In this document: positions 1 to 5,403 of the stretch, piece after piece
Numbering within the stretch: the first letter of the stretch is position 1
How the letters are laid out: each line of letters starts with the position of its first letter
From: Myxococcales bacterium
GTDB taxonomy: Bacteria; Myxococcota_A; Polyangia; Fen-1088
Direction of reading: 5' to 3'
Length of the DNA stretch: 6,222 bases
Assembly (NCBI GenBank): GCA_003170035.1
Contig: PMZX01000326.1
Location: 3,341 to 9,562 of the forward strand
Notes under the pieces: generated by a model
The model's database searches: none
Told to the model about the DNA's origin: nothing
The model's input: the letters and a program-made list of their open reading frames with translations, nothing else
Position numbers and translations under genes: made by a program

Positions 1-932
1 GAAAGGTCGATTGAACTGACCAGATCGGAATTGATGGTCGAACGCATACCGCCCACGTGGTACAGGGCCGGAATCTCCACCCCGTCGACGTTGATGCGGC
101 TTTCGTTGGGCGCCGAGCCCCACACGATGAGCGCACCCGAGCCAAAGGCGGATCGCCCCACACCGGGCAGGTTCTGCACGACCTTCAGGGTGTCGCCCTG
201 CGTGCCGGGCACGCGCCGAGCCTCTTCGGTGCGCACGCGTGTCTCGACCACCTCCTTCTTGATGCGCGGGGCACGCACCAACACCTCCTCGTCGACGTCC
301 TCTTCCTTGGCCTCCACCATGTACTTCACGCTCTTCTTCTTGCCCTTGCTGATGGCCTCCTCGGTTCTGATGGTGACCAGATCCTTTGACGAAAGCTCGA
401 CCACGTGCGTGCCCACCGGCACGTCGACGAAAGCGAAGGCACCGTCTTCGTCAGTGACCGTCTCGATGCCGAGATCGACCAGCTTTACGCGTACGCCCCC
501 GACCGACGCCTTGCTCAGTTTCTCCAGGACCACGCCCTCGAAGTTGATCTGTGGCCCCAGCGACACCACCACCTCTTTGATGGCGAAGCGGTAGGCATAT
601 TGGATTTTGACCGGAATAGGCACGCCATCCTGCTCGGCCGGCTCGAACACGAACTGACGGACAGCGGCCAGCGCCGCCGCATCGAAATCGGGACCGGCCG
701 AGGTCACCAACTCGACCGCGCCCACGCTTCCCGTCTCGCCGATCTCGATCGACAGCACGACCCGGGCGGTGATGCCCGCTGCCTTCTTGTCGGGCGGATA
801 TTCAGCCTCGATGAACTTGATCAGCTTGGGCGGTTTCAGCCTGGACGCGCTCTCGCCGGCACCGGTCTGGGCCACCGCCATGGAGGCCGTGGCCAGCAAG
901 GCGGCCGCGACGGCAACACAGATGCTTCTCAT
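1..932 (-). CDS. TonB-dependent receptor with N-terminal TonB-C-like domain (5' part; 3' end outside window)
   Basis: This is an outer-membrane active-transport receptor, cut by the window edge after about 310 residues. Order seen: a Sec signal peptide with cleavage near AVA|Q (residue 21); a TonB C-terminal-like domain at about 35-117 (PPKLI, AEYPP, ITARVVLSIEIGETGSV, ALAAVRQFVFEPAEQDG, PVKIQYAYRF); a carboxypeptidase-regulatory-like beta-sandwich at about 127-206 (FEGVVLEK, TVTDEDGAFAFVDVPVGTH); and the start of a receptor plug from about 233 (VPGTQGDTLKVVQNLPGVGR, RINVDGVEIPALYHVGG). In ordinary systems the TonB domain sits on a separate inner-membrane-anchored protein. Here it follows a cleavable signal, so it should be periplasmic and attached to the receptor. 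The ATG at 932 is 7 nt after the previous stop, and the weak AGGT ribosome site overlaps that stop, which suggests translational coupling. The family call is firm. The ligand is unknown; the neighbours suggest an anion or a small complex. Confidence 0.9.
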   Translation of the reverse strand, partial: MRSICVAVAAALLATASMAVAQTGAGESASRLKPPKLIKFIEAEYPPDKKAAGITARVVLSIEIGETGSVGAVELVTSAGPDFDAAALAAVRQFVFEPAEQDGVPIPVKIQYAYRFAIKEVVVSLGPQINFEGVVLEKLSKASVGGVRVKLVDLGIETVTDEDGAFAFVDVPVGTHVVELSSKDLVTIRTEEAISKGKKKSVKYMVEAKEEDVDEEVLVRAPRIKKEVVETRVRTEEARRVPGTQGDTLKVVQNLPGVGRSAFGSGALIVWGSAPNESRINVDGVEIPALYHVGGMRSTINSDLVSSIDL

Positions 933-939
933 CGTCGAC

Positions 940-1881
940 CTAGATGTCGAACTCGAAGGCCAGCACGCCCGCCCCGGTAACGTGATTGCGACTGGCCTCG
1001 GCCTCGGTCAGCACGCCCGAGGCTTGCCCGATGAGCGCCCCCTGTCGCGTGGCGCGCGCCTCCCAGTAGGCCGATTTCTCACCGCACAACGAGAACGCGT
1101 CTACCCGCACCAGGTAGTGTCCCTGGGGCGCAGCGGTTGGCCAGATCACATTCTCGCGATCCCGGTTGTCGATCTGGCAGGCGGCGTTCGAATCAAGATC
1201 GAGCCCGGCTGGTTCGCCGCCGGCGTCTGACGCCTCGGACGGTGCGCCTGGCGCCTTGGCCCACACCTCGGTCGTCCCACTTCCGTCAGGCAATGGCGCC
1301 ACCACGTGCAGGTCCAGGTCCACCGGTGTGTTCCACAGCAGAGAAACCACGACATCCCCGGTCGGCTCGGCGGACGGGACCTCGATGTCCAGGCTGCGCG
1401 CGGTCCCCATTACGCCCCCTTTCCCGATACCACGGAAGATCAAGGTCAGTGCCGGCGTATTGGTCACATCCGAGATGGGAAGGTTCTCCGGATCGATGAG
1501 CGGCGAGAACGACAGCGTGGCCTGGAACTGCATGAGATCCGACGTGGCCGACGTCGGGCTCCCCACCGGAACAATCCAGTAGCTCTCTTCCCCTTGCATT
1601 CCGATGGCGACCGCCTGGGCCGACGGCCCCGCGTTGCCATCGAACACCATGCCCTTCCGGCCCGGATACACGATTAGCTTCCCGCCCTGATCAAGCTTGA
1701 CCGCGGAAACCTCGATATTCGAGTTGCTGGGCAAATCAGCCAGCCGGCCGTTTTCAAGTTGGCCGTCCTCGACCCTCAAGAGCTGGTCCACGCCGGTAGA
1801 GGGCTGTCCACCCCCACAGGCGGCCCCCAATAGCCCAGCAACGCCTACCCAAGCAGCGCGAGAATGAAGCACGCGAGACAT
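940..1881 (-). CDS. Lipoprotein with YfaP/DUF2135-like domain
   Basis: Predicted lipoprotein of 313 residues. The N-terminus has a short hydrophobic stretch ending LLGAAC, with lipidation expected at C22; Gly at -3 makes the lipobox imperfect. Residues 30-170 form a beta-rich region I do not recognise. Residues about 178-280 match the YfaP/DUF2135 type of beta-sandwich: LLWNTPVDLDLHVVAP, an acidic LDLDSNAAC segment, ENVIWPTAAPQGHYLVRVDA, then a YW strand. The acidic DLDLH and LDLDSN segments are typical of the family and might bind a cation (inference). C235 and C266 could form a disulfide. I chose the ATG at 1881 because it overlaps the porin stop (TGATG), has GAGGTG 8 nt upstream, and begins directly with the signal sequence. 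The same frame is open to 2001, but that extension has no signal peptide in the right place. Biochemical role unknown; position between a porin and a TonB-dependent receptor suggests an envelope accessory. Confidence 0.75.
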   Translation of the reverse strand: MSRVLHSRAAWVGVAGLLGAACGGGQPSTGVDQLLRVEDGQLENGRLADLPSNSNIEVSAVKLDQGGKLIVYPGRKGMVFDGNAGPSAQAVAIGMQGEESYWIVPVGSPTSATSDLMQFQATLSFSPLIDPENLPISDVTNTPALTLIFRGIGKGGVMGTARSLDIEVPSAEPTGDVVVSLLWNTPVDLDLHVVAPLPDGSGTTEVWAKAPGAPSEASDAGGEPAGLDLDSNAACQIDNRDRENVIWPTAAPQGHYLVRVDAFSLCGEKSAYWEARATRQGALIGQASGVLTEAEASRNHVTGAGVLAFEFDI

Positions 1882-3500
1882 CAGAAGTGCACCTCGCCGC
1901 GCAACACGAAGGCGTTGTCGGCCAGGTTGGCGGGATTGCCCTGACCATCGAGCCCCAGGTGATTGCGATTGATGTCGTATTCCAGAATCAGCCGGCCCCA
2001 CTCGGGCGCAATCAGTGCGGCGGCAAACGCAAAAGTCCGGTAGCTCATGTCCCGCGGCACGACGTTGCCCATGGTCGACCGGTACGAGTCGCGATCCGGG
2101 TCGTAATAGTCATAGCGAAGTCCGACCGCCAAGTGATGGCCCAGCTCTTGGGTTACGGCTGCGTAGTAGCCCAGCTCGCGAAAGCTGTGCGCCTGCTCGC
2201 CCTTGGGCGTGGACAGCGGGTCCGCTGGCACTACCCCGCGGTCGAGATCGTTGGCCGAATAGACCTCGCCGTAGACGGTGGCCCTTCCCAGACGAGGAAC
2301 ATTGATCGAGAATTGCAGATCCCCGCCCACCGCAAAGCGCGAGAAGTTTGTCGACGTCCCCGGCACGCTGCCCTGGATTCCCACCAGTTCGCCCGAATCG
2401 ATGGTTCCGTTGCTGTTGTAGTCAATCCAGGCCACTGTCCCCTTGGTGGCCGGCGTGCCCTGGTGAAACCCGGTGCCGCGCAGGAGCGAAACCCCGCCCG
2501 AGACGTGGATTCCTTCCACGATCTCGGTATCGATTCCTGCCCGGCCCGCGATGTCTTTCTGATGATTCGGGTCAAGGCCGGCAAAACGGCCCGAGCCGAG
2601 CAACTCGCCGTTCTGCACTGCCACCGCGTAGCGCAGAAAGCGCCAGCCGCCCTGTACCCGCGCGCCCAAGTCGTATCCTTCCCCGGCGTCCGGAAAGAAG
2701 GCCTGCGCCGCTGTGCTGCGCTCGAGAAACAGCCTGCCGCGGTTGGCTTGTCCCACCTCGAAGCCGAAGGGGACCTTCAGTAGGCCGATGCTCGCCATCA
2801 CGAGAGGCACCGGACCCTCGCCGGGCAACATCGCCGAGGCGTGCGCATCCAGTAAGCGCATGGTCGGGCCGTTCACCGTATTCGCATCCAGCTCCAGCCC
2901 ACCCTCACCGTAGGTCCTCTTCATCGCCACGCCCAGACGCGCCCGGCGAATCAAGAAGCGATCCTGATTGAGTGGCAAGCCGGTGTCTGGATTGATTTGG
3001 TCTTGCGAGGACTGACGTATCTGGTAGTCCGCTTGCACAAGGCCATAGAGCGATACTCCCGGCCCTGCGATCTCGACCTGCGGCGGGGCTTCGCGCGCCC
3101 GCGTCTCTTCCCGTTGCGTGGCCTCGTCGATTGCCTGCTGCAAGCGCGTGGTATCCGCCTGGCGAGCGGCGCGCTCGTCTGCCAGCTTGGCTTCGGCATC
3201 CTTCTGGGCGGCCGTGACCGCTGCGGCCTGCTCGGCTCGCAATGTCTCTTCGCGCTGCTTGGCCGCAGCCTCTTGTTCGGCCAGTTGCTTCTCGAAGTCG
3301 CTCTTCAGCGCCGCCAGCTTCTCGGCTGCTTCTTGCTCAGCCGCAAGCTGCTGGGCTGCCTTGCCCCGCGCGGTCTGCGCTCGGGCGTCAGGGGCGCCTA
3401 ACACGCTCGTTGTGACCAGCGCCAGACAAAGGGCCAGGCTGCGTTGCGCGAAGCGGCCTCGATTCTTCCCGGTCCAGCACGGGTCTATTGCCATTGTCAT
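1881..3500 (-). CDS. OprO/OprP-like (phosphate-selective) porin with N-terminal coiled coil
   Basis: Predicted outer-membrane beta-barrel of 539 residues for passive entry of small anions. Residues 1-41 are a signal peptide (cleavage near ARA|Q). Residues about 46-137 are an Ala/Glu/Lys/Gln-rich coiled coil, expected in the periplasm. From about 149 (VSLYGLVQADYQ) the chain looks like the OprO/OprP family: DRFLIRRARLGVAMKRTYGEG, ASIGLLKVPFGFEVG, YDLGARVQGGWR, YAVAVQNGEL, HHLAVGLRYDYYDPD, ILEYDINRNH, and a C-terminal strand ending in Phe (VLRGEVHF), as usual for barrel insertion. OprP-type porins are around 400-450 residues, so the coiled coil accounts for much of the extra length. One loop, residues 360-371, is a complete EF-hand-like motif (DYNSNGTIDSGE). 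The ATG at 3500 has GGAGAG 9 nt upstream; the frame stays open to 3722, but that would overlap the whole next lipoprotein gene. Porin fold: confident. Phosphate specificity: inferred from family only. Confidence 0.85.
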   Translation of the reverse strand: MTMAIDPCWTGKNRGRFAQRSLALCLALVTTSVLGAPDARAQTARGKAAQQLAAEQEAAEKLAALKSDFEKQLAEQEAAAKQREETLRAEQAAAVTAAQKDAEAKLADERAARQADTTRLQQAIDEATQREETRAREAPPQVEIAGPGVSLYGLVQADYQIRQSSQDQINPDTGLPLNQDRFLIRRARLGVAMKRTYGEGGLELDANTVNGPTMRLLDAHASAMLPGEGPVPLVMASIGLLKVPFGFEVGQANRGRLFLERSTAAQAFFPDAGEGYDLGARVQGGWRFLRYAVAVQNGELLGSGRFAGLDPNHQKDIAGRAGIDTEIVEGIHVSGGVSLLRGTGFHQGTPATKGTVAWIDYNSNGTIDSGELVGIQGSVPGTSTNFSRFAVGGDLQFSINVPRLGRATVYGEVYSANDLDRGVVPADPLSTPKGEQAHSFRELGYYAAVTQELGHHLAVGLRYDYYDPDRDSYRSTMGNVVPRDMSYRTFAFAAALIAPEWGRLILEYDINRNHLGLDGQGNPANLADNAFVLRGEVHF

Positions 3501-3509
3501 CACTGGGCG

Positions 3510-3515
3510 CTCTCC
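3510..3515 (-). promoter_or_regulatory. Ribosome binding site of the porin gene
   Basis: GGAGAG on the minus strand, 9 nt before the ATG at 3500 and inside the 16-nt gap after the lipoprotein stop. It decides the porin start: it favours the first ATG of the MTM pair and argues against the longer open frame. Confidence 0.7.
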
Positions 3516-3516
3516 T

Positions 3517-3828
3517 TCAGTGCGTGCTGCAGGTTTGGTAGTTGACCACCGGCTTGGGGACCGTGACTGGGATGCCGCTCCTGCTGGGCGCGTTGACGAT
3601 GCAGGCGTGGATCTCGTCCGCATTGCCCCCGCAATCCACGCCCCCGCCGTCCGGCACACCGAAGCATGTTCCCCCTTCCGGTGCTGATGGTTTCGAGTCC
3701 ACGCTGCGGTGGCCAGCATCAACCGGGTGCCGCGTGATTGTGGCAGTGTGGCCCGACCCGCAGGCGCCGATCACTGTGATCATCAGCAGGCTGGCAAGCA
3801 ACGCGCGGTTTCTGTTGAAGCTCAACAC
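3517..3828 (-). CDS. Small Cys-containing lipoprotein, unknown function
   Basis: Predicted lipoprotein of 103 residues that I cannot assign to a named family. The N-terminus (basic NRNR, then LASLLMITVIGAC) is a lipoprotein signal with lipidation at C23; Gly at -2 is slightly unusual. The mature part is short, low in predicted secondary structure, and has four more cysteines (C55, C66, C76, C100), enough for two disulfides. Recognisable segments are GTCFGVPDGGGVDCGG, DEIHACIV and a Pro/Val-rich VPVTV-like stretch ending VVNYQTC. The start is GTG at 3828, with GGAG 9 nt upstream; it lies 21 nt after the stop of the PstS-like gene and 16 nt before the porin. Its place between a substrate-binding protein and a porin suggests a subunit or chaperone of the same envelope system. 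That is inference from position; no enzymatic motif is seen. Confidence 0.7.
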   Translation of the reverse strand: MLSFNRNRALLASLLMITVIGACGSGHTATITRHPVDAGHRSVDSKPSAPEGGTCFGVPDGGGVDCGGNADEIHACIVNAPSRSGIPVTVPKPVVNYQTCSTH

Positions 3829-3837
3829 GTTCTTGTT

Positions 3838-3841
3838 CTCC
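3838..3841 (-). promoter_or_regulatory. Ribosome binding site supporting the GTG start of the small lipoprotein
   Basis: GGAG on the minus strand, 9 nt upstream of GTG at 3828, in the 21-nt gap after the PstS-like gene. It supports a non-ATG start, which also places the lipoprotein signal at the very N-terminus. Confidence 0.6.
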
Positions 3842-3849
3842 AGGCAGCT

Positions 3850-5145
3850 TTACTCGCAGAATCCATAGCTGCACACCTGTGCCCCGGTACAGTCGTCTTG
3901 GCCCTTGCATGGTTTGCAGCCACAGGGCACGGCTACGCCAGTAGCCTGTGACTCGAAGTAGCAGCCGCACGGCTGCGAATCCCGGTACGGCGAAAAGGGG
4001 CCGCCGTCCGCGTACCGTACGACCCGCATCGCGCACGCGGGCACAACGCCGCTTTCGGCGAAGACGTCAACGATGTTGAAGGGCAACGGTGCCTCGCCCG
4101 GCAGCCCAGGCTTCTGCAGCATCCAGTTCACGAACCGCTGGGCCATGGGCTGCACCGGGACGTTGTCAGCCCCGGCGAGGGCGACCATGTGTAGCGGCCC
4201 CTGTACCATGTAGTGGCCGTCGCGCACCATCCGCCGGTCGCGGCTCGTGCTGTCTGAGTCGGGATAGTATGCCTTGTCCTGGCCAGGTCCCTGCAAGGCC
4301 ACGGCCTTCAGGACGTCGCGGTGCTGGTCATAGACTTCATTCGAGATATAGCCGATGGCCGCAGTCTGCTTGATTGAGTTTATCACCCTGCTTGCTGCCT
4401 CCTGGTTCCACTGTGCGGTGCCTGTACATCCCTGGACGCACACCTGGTCCAGGCCCAAGCCCAGGCAGGCGTAGGTCATCTCTTTCACGCCCTGATCCCC
4501 GGCCAGAAACGCGTACGTGATGATCTGGGTTGGGTCCACGAACGGGTAAATGAGGCCGAGTGAGCCGCACGCCAGAATGTCGCGCGTCTGGTCCAGGCTC
4601 AGGTAGGTGGTGGAGAAGTTGGCGCGCGGGACCACGACAACCATGGCCTGGGTGGGCCCCTGGAAATCCACCAACATTCTCGCGTTGTTTGCGACGTTGA
4701 CGCTTGGATCGCGCAGGCCGATGGCGCTGTCGACCGCGTCCCGAACATTTGAAGGACAGGTAGCATAGTAGACGTCGGAAAGGGCGACGTCGGCCTTGGT
4801 GACCTGGCCTGCGCTGATTGAGCAGGTGTCGATCTTAGGCAGACCAGCGGCATCAATCGAATAGAACTCCGCAGCACCGGCGATGTTGAGGCCTTGCGCA
4901 ACCGCGGCGAGCGCGTTGCAGCCGTCATATCCGAGGTACAGCAGCGAGTAAGGCGGATCAAGCTGCGACAGCCGAGCGCCGAGGGCTGCAATCACAGGCT
5001 CGACGGCGGTCGTGCCATAGAGGTAGATCTTGTTGGGCAGAAACACGCAGCTTTGGCTGGCAACCTGTGCCAGCGCGCCGCCTTGCTGCAGCGTGATCAG
5101 GACGCTGGCACATGCAACCAAATAGGTGATTCTGGGCTTTGGCAT
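3850..5145 (-). CDS. Secreted PstS-like substrate-binding protein with Cys-rich C-terminal tail
   Basis: Predicted exported ligand-binding protein of 431 residues. Residues 1-27 are a Sec signal (MPKPRITYLV..., cleavage near ALA|Q); there is no lipobox. Residues about 38-345 resemble the PstS-type periplasmic binding fold: IYLYGTTAVEPVI, YLGYDGCNALAAVAQG, KADVALSDVYYATC, AMVVVVPRANF, LSLDQTRDILACG, AAIGYISNE, and a late YMVQGPLHMVALAG. In PstS the segment after the central hinge carries the Arg and SGT residues that bind phosphate; here that segment reads TYAFLAGDQGVKEMTYACLG, with no SGT. Residues 371-430 hold nine cysteines (CGC, CGCKPC, DDC, QVC, GFC), like small disulfide knots. The mature chain has 17 cysteines in all. 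The start at 5145 was chosen for the signal peptide and because a candidate promoter lies at 5197-5226; the frame is open to 5241. The Shine-Dalgarno is weak (AGG, 6 nt). First gene of the operon. Confidence 0.75.
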   Translation of the reverse strand: MPKPRITYLVACASVLITLQQGGALAQVASQSCVFLPNKIYLYGTTAVEPVIAALGARLSQLDPPYSLLYLGYDGCNALAAVAQGLNIAGAAEFYSIDAAGLPKIDTCSISAGQVTKADVALSDVYYATCPSNVRDAVDSAIGLRDPSVNVANNARMLVDFQGPTQAMVVVVPRANFSTTYLSLDQTRDILACGSLGLIYPFVDPTQIITYAFLAGDQGVKEMTYACLGLGLDQVCVQGCTGTAQWNQEAASRVINSIKQTAAIGYISNEVYDQHRDVLKAVALQGPGQDKAYYPDSDSTSRDRRMVRDGHYMVQGPLHMVALAGADNVPVQPMAQRFVNWMLQKPGLPGEAPLPFNIVDVFAESGVVPACAMRVVRYADGGPFSPYRDSQPCGCYFESQATGVAVPCGCKPCKGQDDCTGAQVCSYGFCE

Positions 5146-5196
5146 GTCTGGCCTGCGGCTGCGAGTTTGAGCAGTGGCCGCCGAAAACTTCGCCTG

Positions 5197-5226
5197 CATA
5201 TAGCGGTGGCAAGGCTTGAGGGTCAA
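5197..5226 (-). promoter_or_regulatory. Candidate sigma-70 promoter of the five-gene operon
   Basis: On the minus strand, TTGACC (5226-5221, 5 of 6 to consensus -35) is followed after 18 nt by TATATG (5202-5197, 4 of 6 to the -10). Transcription would start near 5190, giving a leader of about 45 nt before the ATG at 5145. This placement excludes the upstream in-frame starts at 5199 and 5241. A second, weaker pair lies upstream (TTGTGA 5281-5276, 17 nt, CGTAAC 5258-5253). Prediction by eye only. Confidence 0.5.
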
Positions 5227-5250
5227 TGCGAATTCCGACATTCGACGGAA

Positions 5251-5279
5251 GTGTTACGCCGCCGTCACTAGACCGTCAC
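5251..5279. promoter_or_regulatory. Pho-box-like tandem repeat, possible response-regulator site
   Basis: On the plus strand CCGTCAC-TAGA-CCGTCAC (5262-5279) is a perfect 7-nt direct repeat with 4-nt spacing, an 11-nt period. A degenerate third unit, GTGTTAC, sits at 5251-5257 in the same phase. The PhoB box of Proteobacteria has the same layout, with CTGTCAT-like units; CCGTCAC matches 5 of 7. It lies about 36 nt upstream of the candidate -35 and reads in the opposite direction to the operon, which is atypical. It overlaps the weaker upstream promoter pair. A site for another OmpR-family regulator, or chance, is possible. Confidence 0.4.
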
Positions 5280-5305
5280 AATCGTCTCAGTAGGACCCGT
5301 TCGCC

Positions 5306-5346
5306 AAAAAGAAGGGACCGCCGCGGTTTCCCGCGTGCGGTCCCTT
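5306..5346 (-). terminator. Rho-independent terminator after the beta-propeller gene
   Basis: The minus-strand RNA forms a 15-bp stem (arms 5331-5346 and 5312-5326) with one bulged A and a GAAA tetraloop closed by G-C, followed by CUUUUU (5311-5306). This is a textbook intrinsic terminator about 60 nt past the stop at 5404. It isolates the downstream operon from read-through. The plus strand lacks a good U-tract, so it should act in one direction only. Confidence 0.9.
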
Positions 5347-5353
5347 TGGGCTG

Positions 5354-5369
5354 GCTAGGCTGCTAGGCT
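5354..5369. repeat. Perfect 8-bp tandem duplication
   Basis: GCTAGGCT occurs twice in direct contact in the 3' untranslated part of the beta-propeller gene, between its stop and the terminator. A small CCCGG/CCGGG inverted repeat (5371-5389) lies beside it. Probably replication slippage; no function is implied. Confidence 0.6.
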
Positions 5370-5403
5370 ACCCGGCACCAGCAACCGGGATTCTGCTTTG
5401 CTG

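Larger units (their letters stand above)
5146..5403. other. Intergenic region between the beta-propeller gene and the operon
   Basis: 258 bp without a supportable gene on either strand. It holds, from right to left, the 8-bp tandem repeat, the intrinsic terminator, the Pho-box-like repeat, the candidate promoter and the roughly 45-nt leader of the PstS-like gene. There is also a short inverted repeat TTCCG / CGGAA around 5234-5250, too weak to call an operator alone. Confidence 0.8.

Noticed and set aside
31..980. Plus-strand open frames opposite the TonB-dependent receptor gene
   Set aside because: Low-complexity Ser/Thr/Arg-rich or Arg/His/Gly-rich translations without motifs; the minus strand gives a coherent TonB-like / receptor protein across the same bases.
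1882..2001. Longer start of the YfaP-like lipoprotein at 2001
   Set aside because: The added 40 residues are Arg/Gly/Gln-rich, lie within the porin coding sequence in another frame, and push the lipoprotein signal away from the N-terminus.
1887..2783. Long plus-strand open frame (298 codons) opposite the porin gene
   Set aside because: It is antisense to a clear porin with signal peptide and barrel strands; the translation has no recognisable domain and is typical of a mirror frame in GC-rich DNA.
3501..3722. Longer porin start at 3722
   Set aside because: It would overlap most of the small lipoprotein gene, bury the signal peptide 74 residues inside, and ignore the good ribosome site at 3510-3515.
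5146..5241. Longer start of the PstS-like protein at 5199 or 5241
   Set aside because: No ribosome site, the signal peptide would no longer be N-terminal, and the extension overlaps the best promoter candidate.
5234..5250. Inverted repeat TTCCG / CGGAA in the promoter region as an operator
   Set aside because: Arms of only 5 nt with an 8-nt spacer; too weak to call without comparison to related genomes.
4894..5271. Plus-strand frame of 125 codons opposite the PstS-like gene start
   Set aside because: Antisense to the binding protein and its promoter; no domain seen, and no promoter or ribosome site looked for with success.
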